From Flavobacteriales bacterium (lineage in GTDB: Bacteria; Bacteroidota; Bacteroidia; Flavobacteriales; Flavobacteriaceae), in assembly GCA_017303755.1 (NCBI GenBank), contig JAFLBS010000001.1, forward strand, positions 806,001-870,000: a DNA stretch of 64,000 nucleotides, given 5' to 3'. The notes below the pieces were generated by a model. It worked only from the letters and a program-made list of their open reading frames with translations, was not told the DNA's origin and made no database searches. Position 1 is the stretch's first letter, and each line of letters begins with the position of its first letter. Positions 7,483 to 16,378 of this stretch are shown piece after piece. The position numbers were made by a program, and so were the translations under genes.

Positions 7483-8220
7483 ATGAATAGAACTCTTGTA
7501 ATAGGTGACATCCACGGCGGTTTACGTGCTTTGCATCAAGTCATTGAACGCGCCAACGTAACCCAAGGCGACACATTAATTTTTTTAGGTGATTATGTAG
7601 ATGGCTGGAGTGAGTCGCCACAAGTAATTGATTTTTTGATGGATTTGAATCAAAAACAAAACTGCATTTTTATCAGAGGCAATCACGATGAACTTTTATT
7701 GGATTGGTTAAAAGGAAACACCAAAGAAATTGACGAACCTATGTGGTTCAAACATGGAGGCGAGGCAACGGTTGTTGCTTACTCTAGTATTTCAGATACC
7801 AAAAAGAAAGTGCACATCAAATTCTTAGAATCGCTTCAAAATTATTATTTAGACGATCAAAATAGACTATTTGTTCACGCCGGATTTACCAATATGAATG
7901 GCGTGAAATACGAATATTTCCCAAAACTTTTTTATTGGGACCGAACCTTGTGGGAAACTGCTTTGGCATTGAATGAAGACATAGACTCAAACAGTTTTTT
8001 CTATCCTAGACGGTTAAAATTATACTCCGAAATATACATTGGCCATACACCTGTAACCCGAATTGGGGAAGTTGTTCCGATTCAAAAAGCGTGCATTTGG
8101 AACGTCGATACTGGAGCCGCATTTTTTGGTCCACTAACTCTATTAGACGTGGATACCAAACAATTTTGGCAAAGCGAACCCTTACCGCATTTGTATCCGA
8201 CAGAGAAAGGCAGAAATTAA
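7483..8220 (+). CDS. Metallophosphoesterase, PP2A-type serine/threonine phosphatase
   Basis: 245 residues with the full calcineurin-like metal-binding set: GDIHGG (Asp9, His11), GDYVDGW (Asp37), RGNHDE (Asn67, His68), and later FVHAGF and IGHTP histidines. It resembles bacterial PP2A-like protein phosphatases and diadenosine tetraphosphatases; the exact substrate cannot be told. There is no signal peptide, so it is cytoplasmic. It is the first of three co-oriented plus-strand genes, with 42 bp to the next. Confidence 0.85.
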   Translation: MNRTLVIGDIHGGLRALHQVIERANVTQGDTLIFLGDYVDGWSESPQVIDFLMDLNQKQNCIFIRGNHDELLLDWLKGNTKEIDEPMWFKHGGEATVVAYSSISDTKKKVHIKFLESLQNYYLDDQNRLFVHAGFTNMNGVKYEYFPKLFYWDRTLWETALALNEDIDSNSFFYPRRLKLYSEIYIGHTPVTRIGEVVPIQKACIWNVDTGAAFFGPLTLLDVDTKQFWQSEPLPHLYPTEKGRN

Positions 8221-8262
8221 TAATGGTTTTAGTACATTTGCAAAAAATTTAATACAATAACA

Positions 8263-8757
8263 ATGAGAAAAATAGCAACCCTATTATTTTTAGTAGTCGT
8301 GAGTTTGTCGAATGCACAAGCTTATAAAGGAAAAGGAGATATTAAAGGACAAGTTGGATTGAACGTTCAAGACGGTGGAACTGGAATTACGGTTTCTTCT
8401 GATTTTGGAATTGGTGAAAACATGTCGTACGGATTTGTAGCTACTTATTTATTATCAGCTGATCGAATTTTAGATGTTAAACCTCGCTTTGAAGACAGAG
8501 CTGATGTAAAAGTTCGTTTCAATGCCAACTTAGGAAATGTTTTTAAATTAGACGAAGCAATGGATATTTATCCAGGTTTGAATTTAGGAACACGTAATTT
8601 TGGTGCTCATCTTGGTTTCCGTTACTTCTTTACAAGCGGATTTGGATTGTTTGCAGAAGGTGGAGTTCCGCTTGCTAAATATGATTCTGATGTGAACGGA
8701 TTTGAGTACTACAACAACCAATTTGTGTTGAACGTTGGTGCTTCTTTTAATTTATAA
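8263..8757 (+). CDS. Small outer-membrane beta-barrel protein
   Basis: 164 residues with a signal peptide (MRKIATLLFLVVVSLSNAQA) followed by alternating beta strands rich in Gly, Phe and Tyr, ending in NLGTRNFGAHLGFRYF and a final strand VLNVGASFNL with a C-terminal hydrophobic residue. This fits a small 8-stranded barrel of the type common in flavobacteria. A TACATTTG box (8233-8240) could be its own -7 element. The ligand or role is unknown. Confidence 0.75.
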   Translation: MRKIATLLFLVVVSLSNAQAYKGKGDIKGQVGLNVQDGGTGITVSSDFGIGENMSYGFVATYLLSADRILDVKPRFEDRADVKVRFNANLGNVFKLDEAMDIYPGLNLGTRNFGAHLGFRYFFTSGFGLFAEGGVPLAKYDSDVNGFEYYNNQFVLNVGASFNL

Positions 8758-8769
8758 TTCAACAATATA

Positions 8770-9345
8770 ATGAGTGTTGTAACCGAAAAACGATTAAAAG
8801 ACCGCAGCGGATCTGTTTGCGAAATCAGTGGAAGTGATGAAAATTTAGTAGTGTATTTAGTAGCACCAAAAACCGATCCTACACCCGAAAATTGCATCCT
8901 AATTACCAAAAATTTAAGAGACCAAATTGAAAACCCAGAAACAACCAATCCAAACGATTGGCGTGGTTTGAGTGACAGTATGTGGAACGAAAATCTTCCG
9001 GTGCAAATTGTGTCTTGGAGAATGCATGCGCGTTTGAAAAACATGGATATGTTGGAAATGATGTATTTGGATGAAGACGCTTTAGAATGGGCAAAAGCTA
9101 CAGGAGAAGCCGATGATGATGAAGGAAAAATTGTGCACAAAGATTCGAATGGCAATGTTCTTTTGGATGGCGATTCGGTAGTTTTGATTAAAGATTTGGA
9201 TGTAAAAGGCGCAACATTTACTGCAAAACGCGGCGCTGCTGTTCACAACATCAAATTAGTTTGGGACGATGCGAACTTGATTGAAGGAAGAGTGGAAAAC
9301 CAAAACATTTATATTCTGACACAATACGTGAAGAAAACAAAATAA
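8770..9345 (+). CDS. PhnA-domain protein
   Basis: 191 residues. The C-terminal about 70 residues (VHKDSNGNVLLDGDSVVLIKDLDVKG, then KRGAAVHNIKLVWDDANLIEGRVE) match the PhnA/YjdM domain. The N-terminal zinc ribbon usual in PhnA is replaced by about 115 residues of other sequence. Despite the name, a role of PhnA in phosphonate use is not established. It starts 12 bp after the barrel gene and ends at a strong terminator. Confidence 0.75.
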   Translation: MSVVTEKRLKDRSGSVCEISGSDENLVVYLVAPKTDPTPENCILITKNLRDQIENPETTNPNDWRGLSDSMWNENLPVQIVSWRMHARLKNMDMLEMMYLDEDALEWAKATGEADDDEGKIVHKDSNGNVLLDGDSVVLIKDLDVKGATFTAKRGAAVHNIKLVWDDANLIEGRVENQNIYILTQYVKKTK

Positions 9346-9375
9346 ATATAAAACACAGATTATCATAAATAAAAA

Positions 9376-9400
9376 AGCGCTCTGAGATTTTCAGAGCGCT
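9376..9400. terminator. Bidirectional terminator
   Basis: AGCGCTCTGA with TCAGAGCGCT (10-bp perfect stem, 5-base loop), flanked by A6 on the left and T6 on the right. It serves both convergent genes. Confidence 0.9.
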
Positions 9401-9404
9401 TTTT

Positions 9405-9779
9405 TTATAGTGGTGTAAGTTCGATGACTAACTGTTGCGGAATCACATGACAGACATCCGCAGTCAATGTTATGGTATTGGTTGTGAAGGTTTGATAACC
9501 CGATTTGGAAACCGTAATTATGTAATTTCCTGGGCGTTCGCCTGCTCCAATAAAATAGTCATTAAACTCTAACAATTCTAAATTTTCCGAATAACTGCCA
9601 TCAACTGCTGTAACAGTGACTCCAGTGGTTAAATTCAAATTGGTTTGAGCGTCTTTTACAGTGACTTTTAGACCGTAAACATACTCGGTTGTACAAAAGA
9701 TCAATTCTTCTGAATCATCTTCACACGATGTTGCCATCAAAAAAGGCATACAAAACAGTAATAATAGTAACTTTTTCAT
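9405..9779 (-). CDS. Lipoprotein with a carboxypeptidase-regulatory-like domain
   Basis: 124 residues with a lipobox (MATSC, Cys19) and an acidic stretch EDDSEE after the cysteine, a known export signal for surface lipoproteins in Bacteroidota. A compact beta-sandwich follows (VTVKDAQTNLNLTTGVTVTAVDG...PGNYIITVSKSGYQTF) as in CarboxypepD_reg or PEGA-like domains. The specific function is unknown. It is monocistronic and ends at the shared terminator. Confidence 0.75.
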   Translation of the reverse strand: MKKLLLLLFCMPFLMATSCEDDSEELIFCTTEYVYGLKVTVKDAQTNLNLTTGVTVTAVDGSYSENLELLEFNDYFIGAGERPGNYIITVSKSGYQTFTTNTITLTADVCHVIPQQLVIELTPL

Positions 9780-9833
9780 ATCATTTGGTTTTGTATTTAG
9801 ATACTTCTATTGTGAAAAAGTTGCGTTGCTCTT

Positions 9834-11387
9834 TTACAAATCAAATTTAATTCCTTGTGCCAATGGCAAGCTAGTAGTATAGTTGATTGTGTTGGTTTGT
9901 CTTCTCATGTAGACTTTCCATGCGTCTGAACCTGACTCGCGTCCACCACCCGTTTCTTTTTCACCGCCAAAAGCACCACCAATTTCAGCTCCAGAAGTTC
10001 CAATATTCACATTGGCAATTCCACAATCGGAACCTGCAACTGATAAAAAGGCTTCTGCTTCACGAAGATTATTGGTCATAATGGCCGAAGATAAACCTTG
10101 GGCAACACCATTTTGGATTTCAATAGCATTGTGGACATCACCCGAATATTTTAATAAATATAAAACAGGCGCAAAGGTTTCGTGTTGTACAATTTCGAAG
10201 GAATTGTTAGCTTCAGCAATCGCTGGTTTTACGTAGCAACCACTTTCATAACCTTCGCCCGAAAGTACGCCACCTTGAACGATGATGTTTCCGCCTTCGG
10301 CTACTACTTTTTCTAATGCTTTGTTGTACAATTCCACTGCGTGAGTATCAATAAGTGGTCCAACGTGGTTGTTTTGATCTAGTGGATTTCCGATGCGCAA
10401 CTGACCGTAAGCACTAACCAAAGCATCTTTTACTTTATCGTAAATACTTTCGTGAATAATTAAGCGGCGCGTTGAAGTACAACGTTGCCCTGCAGTTCCA
10501 ACCGCTCCAAAAACAGCTCCGATTACCGTCATTTTGATATCGGCATCTGGAGTTACAATGATGGCGTTGTTTCCGCCCAATTCTAATAATGAATTTCCTA
10601 AACGAGCCGCACAAGCTTGTGCTACAATTTTACCCATACGAGTTGAACCTGTTGCTGAAACTAGTGGAACTCTTTTATCGTGCGTCATCATTTCACCTAC
10701 TTTATAGTCGCCATTGATTAAACACGAAATTCCTTCTGGAAGGTTGTTTTCTTTCAATACCTCAGCGATGATGTTTTGACAAGCGATACCACACAAAGGT
10801 GTTTTTTCAGACGGTTTCCATACACAAACGTCACCGCAAATCCATGCTAAAGCAGTGTTCCAAGACCAAACTGCTACTGGGAAATTAAACGCCGAAATGA
10901 TTCCGACAATTCCAAGCGGATGATATTGTTCGTACATTCTGTGACCCGGACGTTCCGAATGCATCGTTAAACCGTGTAATTGACGTGAAAGACCAACTGC
11001 AAAATCGCAGATGTCAATCATTTCTTGTACTTCGCCGTATCCTTCTTGAAGTGATTTACCCATTTCATACGAAACTAGTTTTCCAAGAGGTTCTTTATAT
11101 TTTCTCAGTTTTTCTCCAAATTGGCGTACAATTTCACCTCGTTTTGGTGCTGGCATCAAACGGAAGGTTTTGAATGCTTCTGATGCGGTTTGCATTACTT
11201 TTTCGTAATCAGCTGCGGTAGTGGTTTTTACTTTCCCTATCAATTGACCGTCTACTGGCGAGTAACTTTCGATGATGTCGCCGTTTGAAAAGTGGTTATT
11301 TCCTGTAGAAGTTCCTTCATTGATGGCTTTTACACCAAGGATTTCTAAAGCTTCGGTCATGCCGAATTGTTGAGCAATTGTTGCCAT
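9834..11387 (-). CDS. amaB: ALDH7-type aldehyde dehydrogenase
   Basis: 517 residues, full length for the ALDH7 (antiquitin / L-piperidine-6-carboxylate dehydrogenase) family. Catalytic Cys303 in GTAGQRCTSTRR and Glu269 in LLELGGNNA are present. The C-terminus carries the family signature GGAFGGEKETGGGRESGSDAWKVYMRR and ends LPLAQGIKF. Expected reaction: NAD-dependent oxidation of alpha-aminoadipic semialdehyde to alpha-aminoadipate in lysine breakdown. The dioxygenase next to it belongs to tryptophan breakdown, so a broader amino-acid catabolic grouping is possible. Confidence 0.85.
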   Translation of the reverse strand: MATIAQQFGMTEALEILGVKAINEGTSTGNNHFSNGDIIESYSPVDGQLIGKVKTTTAADYEKVMQTASEAFKTFRLMPAPKRGEIVRQFGEKLRKYKEPLGKLVSYEMGKSLQEGYGEVQEMIDICDFAVGLSRQLHGLTMHSERPGHRMYEQYHPLGIVGIISAFNFPVAVWSWNTALAWICGDVCVWKPSEKTPLCGIACQNIIAEVLKENNLPEGISCLINGDYKVGEMMTHDKRVPLVSATGSTRMGKIVAQACAARLGNSLLELGGNNAIIVTPDADIKMTVIGAVFGAVGTAGQRCTSTRRLIIHESIYDKVKDALVSAYGQLRIGNPLDQNNHVGPLIDTHAVELYNKALEKVVAEGGNIIVQGGVLSGEGYESGCYVKPAIAEANNSFEIVQHETFAPVLYLLKYSGDVHNAIEIQNGVAQGLSSAIMTNNLREAEAFLSVAGSDCGIANVNIGTSGAEIGGAFGGEKETGGGRESGSDAWKVYMRRQTNTINYTTSLPLAQGIKFDL

Positions 11388-11435
11388 TGTATGTTTATTT
11401 TTTTGAATTTGTCAATTTGTGGTGCAAAAATAAGG

Positions 11436-11560
11436 GATTTTACACGAATTGCACGAATTTTCACGAATTAAAATGCGTTTCTATTGCACGAATTTATATA
11501 AATCGAAAAGTTGGGAGTGACACAAATTGCACGAATTTGCACGAATTAAATATTGGGTTC
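11436..11560. repeat. CACGAATT-rich intergenic repeat
   Basis: Two related blocks about 80 bp apart, each with successive CACGAATT units (TGCACGAATT, TTCACGAATTAAA), the second being slightly diverged. Similar arrays are frequent between genes in flavobacterial genomes. The open frames through this stretch only reflect the repeat. Confidence 0.6.
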
Positions 11561-11578
11561 AATTTCACGAAAAAGTTG

Positions 11579-11724
11579 TGACTAGCCCTGATGGAAATGG
11601 AAAGCTTTGTGAACTAAAAACCTAATTTTTCCTGCTGTAAAAAAGCGACCGAAGGAAGCTCTTTTTAGAGCTTGGAAAAATGGGTTTTTAGAAACAAACT
11701 TGGAATGTACAGCAGGATTAGCTT
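11579..11724. repeat. Fold-back repeat element, copy 1
   Basis: Nested inverted repeats: outer arms at 11614-11632 and 11674-11691 (19 versus 18 bases, near-complementary), inner arms TAAAAAAGC (11638-11646) and GCTCTTTTTA (11658-11667). The core between the inner arms matches the copy at 29283-29363 while the outer arms differ. The right end (TACAGCAGGATTAGC) runs into the stop codon of the dioxygenase gene. Confidence 0.6.
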
Positions 11725-12263
11725 CTGTTTTTTGTCACAAATTTCGGATTGGTTTCCATGACCGTTCCGCAGTTTTTACAGGTGCGTTTTTCTTCAGAGT
11801 TGTAGAACTCGTTGAAATGCGGAAGAAAGTCTTTTTCGATGTCGTGCAATTCGAAATACGCTTCGTGCAATTTGTGGTTACAGTGGTCACAAAACCAAAG
11901 TAAACCGTCGGTAAAACCTTTTCCTGCTCGTTTTCGCTCGATAACCAAGCCGATGGAACCTTCCGTTCTATTGGGTGAATGCGGAGTTTTGGCTGGAAGA
12001 AGAAACATATCACCTTCGGAGAGTTTCATGGCTTTCTTTTTGCCATTTTCCTGAATATAAACTGTGATTTCGCCTTGGAGTTGGTAAAACAATTCTTCGG
12101 TTTCGTTGTAATGATAATCTTTGCGAGCATTGGGTCCGCCTACAATCATCACAATGTAATCGCCTGAGTCAACATAAAGGTTTTTGTTGGCTACTGGTGG
12201 TTTGAGCAGGTGTTTGTTATCTTCAATCCACTGATTGAGGTTGAATGGTTTTGGAATGGACAT
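11718..12263 (-). CDS. nbaC: 3-hydroxyanthranilate 3,4-dioxygenase
   Basis: 181 residues, a cupin enzyme with the HAAO metal ligands (YHYNETEELFYQLQGE and the later His in AKTPHSP). It also has the bacterial-type C-terminal rubredoxin-like site with four cysteines (CDHCNHK and CKNCG). It opens the ring of 3-hydroxyanthranilate to 2-amino-3-carboxymuconate semialdehyde in the kynurenine route of tryptophan breakdown. The gene is next to an aldehyde dehydrogenase on the same strand, separated by repeats, so it is not tightly cotranscribed. Its 3' end overlaps a repeat element, but the protein looks complete. Confidence 0.92.
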   Translation of the reverse strand: MSIPKPFNLNQWIEDNKHLLKPPVANKNLYVDSGDYIVMIVGGPNARKDYHYNETEELFYQLQGEITVYIQENGKKKAMKLSEGDMFLLPAKTPHSPNRTEGSIGLVIERKRAGKGFTDGLLWFCDHCNHKLHEAYFELHDIEKDFLPHFNEFYNSEEKRTCKNCGTVMETNPKFVTKNRS

Positions 12264-12296
12264 AATGGTAATTTTAGTGTAAAGTTAAAAATAAAA

Positions 12297-12320
12297 AAGT
12301 CCCAATTTTCATTGAGACTT
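12297..12320 (-). terminator. Probable terminator of the nuclease gene
   Basis: AAGTCCCAAT and ATTGAGACTT pair with one C-A mismatch and a 4-base loop; minus-strand reading continues into T6. It lies directly after the stop codon at 12327. Confidence 0.65.
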
Positions 12321-12326
12321 AAATTA

Positions 12327-13427
12327 TTATTTGATTTCTTTTAGCAGATAAATATAGACGGGAAAGTGATCGCTGAATCCGGGTTCGGAGAGTGAATTTC
12401 GAAGCGGATATCCTTTGTATTGACCTGTGGTTTGAATGAGATAGGCTTTGTTAAAAATTCCAGCTTTCCAATATCTAAACGATGAAAAATCATCTCGAAT
12501 AAGTGGTTCTGAAACCATAATTTGATCAAAAATATCCCATGCGTCGCGGTAGGCTAATGTTCCCATTCCGTCTTTTGCCATTTGCTCAAACGGATTAAAG
12601 ATTCCGCCTGGTTTAACTTCTTCTTTTTTGCGTTTGGCACCAATTTCTACCTTTACGCTTTTGTTGTACGAACCATCGTTCAAATCGCCCATAGTAATGA
12701 TTTTAGCATTGGGGTTGATTTTAAATAATGAATCCATTATTTTGCGATTTAGTGCTCCAGCGGCTTCACGAAAAGGGCTACTTTTTTTCTCACCACCCGA
12801 ACGCGATGGCCAGTGATTAACGATGATGCTAATTTCTTCGCCATCTAAAAATCCAGTTACTAACAATTGATCTCTAGTGTACACTCGGTCATCAGATGCT
12901 CCAGTAGCGGTAACATCGTCGGTAACTTCTTCTTTGTCTTTTTTATCTGCTTTTCCTTCTTGGCTTCTGTAAATCATTAAAGGAATGTTCACATAACTTG
13001 TAGGTACAAAATGTTTTTTCTGATACAGTAAAGCAACGTCAATTCCCCTTTTATCGGGAGAATCAAAATGGATGATTCCGTATCCTTTGTTAATTAATCG
13101 TGGTTGTTTTACTAAGTCTTCTAGAACCAATCTATTTTCGATTTCGCAACCACCAATTAAAGTAGGTGAATTAGTTTGTTTATCTCCAGTTCCTATTTCG
13201 GAAATTACTTTAGAAAGGTTGTCTAATTTTTTCTTGTATTTTTTCCCAGTCCAGTTTTGAGAACCTTTTGGAAGGTATTCTTCGTCGTTATTGGGTCCGT
13301 TTATGGTGTCGAATAAATTTTCGAAATTGTAGAAAGCAACAGTGTGAATTTGATATTTTTTCTGAGCAATTGCCGATGTAATTGAGAATAATGCAATTAC
13401 TAGTAATGTTAATTTGTTAATTCGCAT
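12327..13427 (-). CDS. Secreted endonuclease/exonuclease/phosphatase-family protein
   Basis: 366 residues: signal peptide ending SAIAQ (residue 22), then the EEP fold with VAFYNFENLFDT, VNHWPSRSGG, TMGDLND and a terminal GFSDHFPVYIYL motif containing the catalytic Asp-His pair. Such exported EEP proteins act on extracellular nucleic acids or phospho-esters. The gene diverges from a TonB-receptor operon whose partners include a DUF5689 protein, a grouping seen with secreted nucleases in flavobacteria. A nucleic-acid scavenging role is therefore plausible. Confidence 0.85.
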   Translation of the reverse strand: MRINKLTLLVIALFSITSAIAQKKYQIHTVAFYNFENLFDTINGPNNDEEYLPKGSQNWTGKKYKKKLDNLSKVISEIGTGDKQTNSPTLIGGCEIENRLVLEDLVKQPRLINKGYGIIHFDSPDKRGIDVALLYQKKHFVPTSYVNIPLMIYRSQEGKADKKDKEEVTDDVTATGASDDRVYTRDQLLVTGFLDGEEISIIVNHWPSRSGGEKKSSPFREAAGALNRKIMDSLFKINPNAKIITMGDLNDGSYNKSVKVEIGAKRKKEEVKPGGIFNPFEQMAKDGMGTLAYRDAWDIFDQIMVSEPLIRDDFSSFRYWKAGIFNKAYLIQTTGQYKGYPLRNSLSEPGFSDHFPVYIYLLKEIK

Positions 13428-13502
13428 GTAATTAGAATATTATATTATCTTGAAGTTTACTACAAACTTCGCACCAAAAGTAATTAATATTATTAAAATA
13501 TG

Positions 13503-13510
13503 TACATTTG
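13503..13510 (+). promoter_or_regulatory. Probable -7 box of the TonB-receptor operon
   Basis: TACATTTG, matching TAnnTTTG, about 55 bp before the receptor ATG. No good TTTG lies 19-23 bp upstream, so the call is moderate. Confidence 0.45.
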
Positions 13511-13564
13511 CACCGTTAAGAAATTGATTTCTTAAAAACAAAAAGTTTAATTTTATTTTATTTT

Positions 13565-16366
13565 ATGAAAAGACTTATTCTAAGTATTTTATTAGTAATG
13601 AGTGTTTCCTTTACGTATGCCCAGTCAGGAACGGGAGTTTCTGGTCAGGTGTTGGATTCGAAAACACAAAAGCCATTACAAAGTGTAATTGCAACCTTTC
13701 AAAACATTGATTTAACAGAATTAACCAACGCTGAAGGAAAATTTACATTTACAAATGTTCCTACAGGAAGCCAGTTGTTACTTTTTAAAATTCAAGGCTA
13801 CAAAGACCAGTTGGTAAATGTAGACGTTGAGACTGGAAAAATTTTAGATTTGGGCGTAATTGTTATGGATGAAGACATAACAGACGAACAACAATTGAGT
13901 TTAGTTACCTTAACGGATAATGATTTGGGTGACGACAACAGTGGTTCTGAAAATACTTCAGGATTATTGCAAGCTACTCGTGATAATTACCAACAAGCAG
14001 CGGCTTTTAATTGGGGTCAAGCCCGATTCAGAATTCGTGGTTTAGATAATGAATACGGAACTACCATGATTAATGGTATTGTTATGAATAAAATTTACGA
14101 CGGTCGCCCACAATGGAGCAACTGGGGTGGATTGAATGATGCTACTAGAAATCAAGAATTTACAATGGGTTCAGCTCCATCGGATTATACTTTTGGTGGA
14201 ATTTTAGGAACTCAAGAAATCAATACAAGAGCGTCTATTTACAGAAAAGGATCGAGAGTTTCGTTCTCAGGAACTAACACTAACTATACCGGTCGTGTGA
14301 TGGGAACTCACGTTTCTGGAATGAATACTAATGGTTGGGCATTTGTTGTTTCTGCATCTCGCAGATGGGCAGAAGAAGGTTATTTTGAAGGAACTGATTA
14401 CGATGCTAACTCGTTATTTGTTTCGGTTGAGAAAAAAATCAACGACAAACATTCGTTGAATTTCACTTCTATTTTTGCACAAAACAGCCGTGGAAAAAGT
14501 TCTCCAAACACTAAAGAAGTGAATGATTTAATGGGAATTGAATACAACTCATATTGGGGTTGGCAAGACGGAAGAAAAAGAAACTCTAGAGATAAAGACA
14601 TCGAAGAGCCAATCAATATGTTAAGTCACTATTGGAAAATTAGTGATAAAACTAAATTGAATACAAATGTTGCGTATCAATTAGGATATGTGGGTAATTC
14701 ACGTTTGGACTTCCAATTAGGGAATAATCCTGATCCAACGTATTACAGAAATTTACCAAGTTATTATTTGAATTTCCCAGATAACTATGTTACTGATGTT
14801 AATGGTGTAGTTACCAATCCTTCAGCAGATGCTGCTCGAACTTATTTCTTGAACAATAGCCAAATCAACTGGAACAATATGTATTTGGCCAACCAAAACA
14901 GTTCAATGCCAGGAAGAAGTGTTTATGCTTTGTATGAAGATCGTAATGATGATAGACAATTTACAGCAAACTCGGTGTTGTTTTCAAGTTTAGCTGACAA
15001 TATTTCATTAAATGCTGGAGCAAGTTTCAAAAAATTAAAATCACACAACTATCAAAAAATGTTGGATTTATTAGGTGGAGCTTATTTCTCAGATATTGAT
15101 GTTTTCTACACTGGTGATGCTTCTCAATCAGACTTGAACAATCCAAACCGCCAAATTGTTGAAGGTGACGAATACGGTTACAACTATAATTTATTAGCCA
15201 ATGTAATTGATGCATTCACTCAATTTAAATTCAGATTCAAAAAGACTGATTTTTATTTGGCTCAAACATTCTCAAGAAGTGAATACCAAAGAGAAGGATT
15301 GTACAGAAACGGTATTTATGCTAACAATTCATTTGGAAAAGGTGGAAAAGTTACTTTTGAAAACTTCGGTTTCAAAGGAGGTTTAACCTACAAAATCACA
15401 GGACAACATTTGTTGGATTTTAATGCAGCTTATTTATCAAAAGCACCTGGAATGAGAAATGTATTCTCAAATGCTCGTTTGAACAACAACATCACACCTG
15501 ATATTGATAGTGAAAGGGTTTCTAGCATGGATGCTTCGTACATCATCAGAATGCCTAAATTGAAATTGCGTTTGACTGGTTTTATGTCGAAAATTCAAAA
15601 CGCAACTGAGTTGTCGTTCTTCTACGGTGAAGGTTTATTTGATGAAGACGCTGTAGGTGATGGTAACGAAGATTCATTCATCAGTGAAATTGTAACTGGA
15701 ATGGACAAAAAACAAATTGGTGGTGAATTAGGTGTTGAATACCAAGTTACTTCAACAATTAAATTGATTGGAGCTGCTTCTTACGGACAATATACTTACG
15801 ACAACAATCCGAATGTAAAACTGAATGACGATGCTCAAGCTACAGCTACCAATACGAATCCATTAACCGATTTTGGTCCTGCTTACTTAAAAGACTATCG
15901 TTTACCAGGAATGCCACAACAAGCGTATTCTTTTGGTGTAGAATATAGAGATCCACATTTTTGGTGGATTGGAGCTAATGTGAACTATTTGGCTGATTCC
16001 TATTTGGACGTTTCTAATATTTTAAGAACTTCTAATTTTGTGGTTGAATCAGACGGAATTGGTTATGCTGGTGCTACTCCAGATGTGGTTAGAGACATTT
16101 TAAGACAAGAAAAATTTGATCCTTATACTTTGTTGAATGTAACGGGTGGAAAATCATGGAAAATTAAAAATACTACTTTCGGATTTTTTGCTTCGATCAA
16201 TAATGTGTTAGATACTACTTATAAAACAGGTGGATTTGAACAATCAAGAAAAGCTAATTTCCCAGAATACCAAGCAGATAATGCTTACGGAACGCCTTCT
16301 TTTGGTTCTAAATACTTCTATGGTTATGGTAGAACTTATTTTGTAAATCTTTACGTTAATTTCTAA
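13565..16366 (+). CDS. TonB-dependent receptor with N-terminal carboxypeptidase-like domain
   Basis: 933 residues: signal peptide to about residue 19 (VSFTYAQS), a CarboxypepD_reg-like domain (about 25-110, VSGQVLDSKTQKPLQSV), a plug domain (about 140-250, RFRIRGLDNEYGTTMING) and a large beta-barrel ending in the aromatic strand FVNLYVNF. It is an outer-membrane importer energised by TonB. The next two genes encode exported companions, as in SusC-like import operons, but no typical SusD is present. The substrate is unknown; the divergent nuclease suggests nucleic-acid fragments or phosphate (inference). Confidence 0.9.
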   Translation: MKRLILSILLVMSVSFTYAQSGTGVSGQVLDSKTQKPLQSVIATFQNIDLTELTNAEGKFTFTNVPTGSQLLLFKIQGYKDQLVNVDVETGKILDLGVIVMDEDITDEQQLSLVTLTDNDLGDDNSGSENTSGLLQATRDNYQQAAAFNWGQARFRIRGLDNEYGTTMINGIVMNKIYDGRPQWSNWGGLNDATRNQEFTMGSAPSDYTFGGILGTQEINTRASIYRKGSRVSFSGTNTNYTGRVMGTHVSGMNTNGWAFVVSASRRWAEEGYFEGTDYDANSLFVSVEKKINDKHSLNFTSIFAQNSRGKSSPNTKEVNDLMGIEYNSYWGWQDGRKRNSRDKDIEEPINMLSHYWKISDKTKLNTNVAYQLGYVGNSRLDFQLGNNPDPTYYRNLPSYYLNFPDNYVTDVNGVVTNPSADAARTYFLNNSQINWNNMYLANQNSSMPGRSVYALYEDRNDDRQFTANSVLFSSLADNISLNAGASFKKLKSHNYQKMLDLLGGAYFSDIDVFYTGDASQSDLNNPNRQIVEGDEYGYNYNLLANVIDAFTQFKFRFKKTDFYLAQTFSRSEYQREGLYRNGIYANNSFGKGGKVTFENFGFKGGLTYKITGQHLLDFNAAYLSKAPGMRNVFSNARLNNNITPDIDSERVSSMDASYIIRMPKLKLRLTGFMSKIQNATELSFFYGEGLFDEDAVGDGNEDSFISEIVTGMDKKQIGGELGVEYQVTSTIKLIGAASYGQYTYDNNPNVKLNDDAQATATNTNPLTDFGPAYLKDYRLPGMPQQAYSFGVEYRDPHFWWIGANVNYLADSYLDVSNILRTSNFVVESDGIGYAGATPDVVRDILRQEKFDPYTLLNVTGGKSWKIKNTTFGFFASINNVLDTTYKTGGFEQSRKANFPEYQADNAYGTPSFGSKYFYGYGRTYFVNLYVNF

Positions 16367-16378
16367 AAAAAATTGAAT

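Noticed and set aside
8770-9345. Phosphonate-use gene (PhnA)
   Set aside because: Only the PhnA domain is present and there are no other phn genes nearby; the name does not establish the pathway.
11378-11581. Plus-strand frame with repeated NCTNFHEL
   Set aside because: It is a translation of the CACGAATT intergenic repeat, not a gene.
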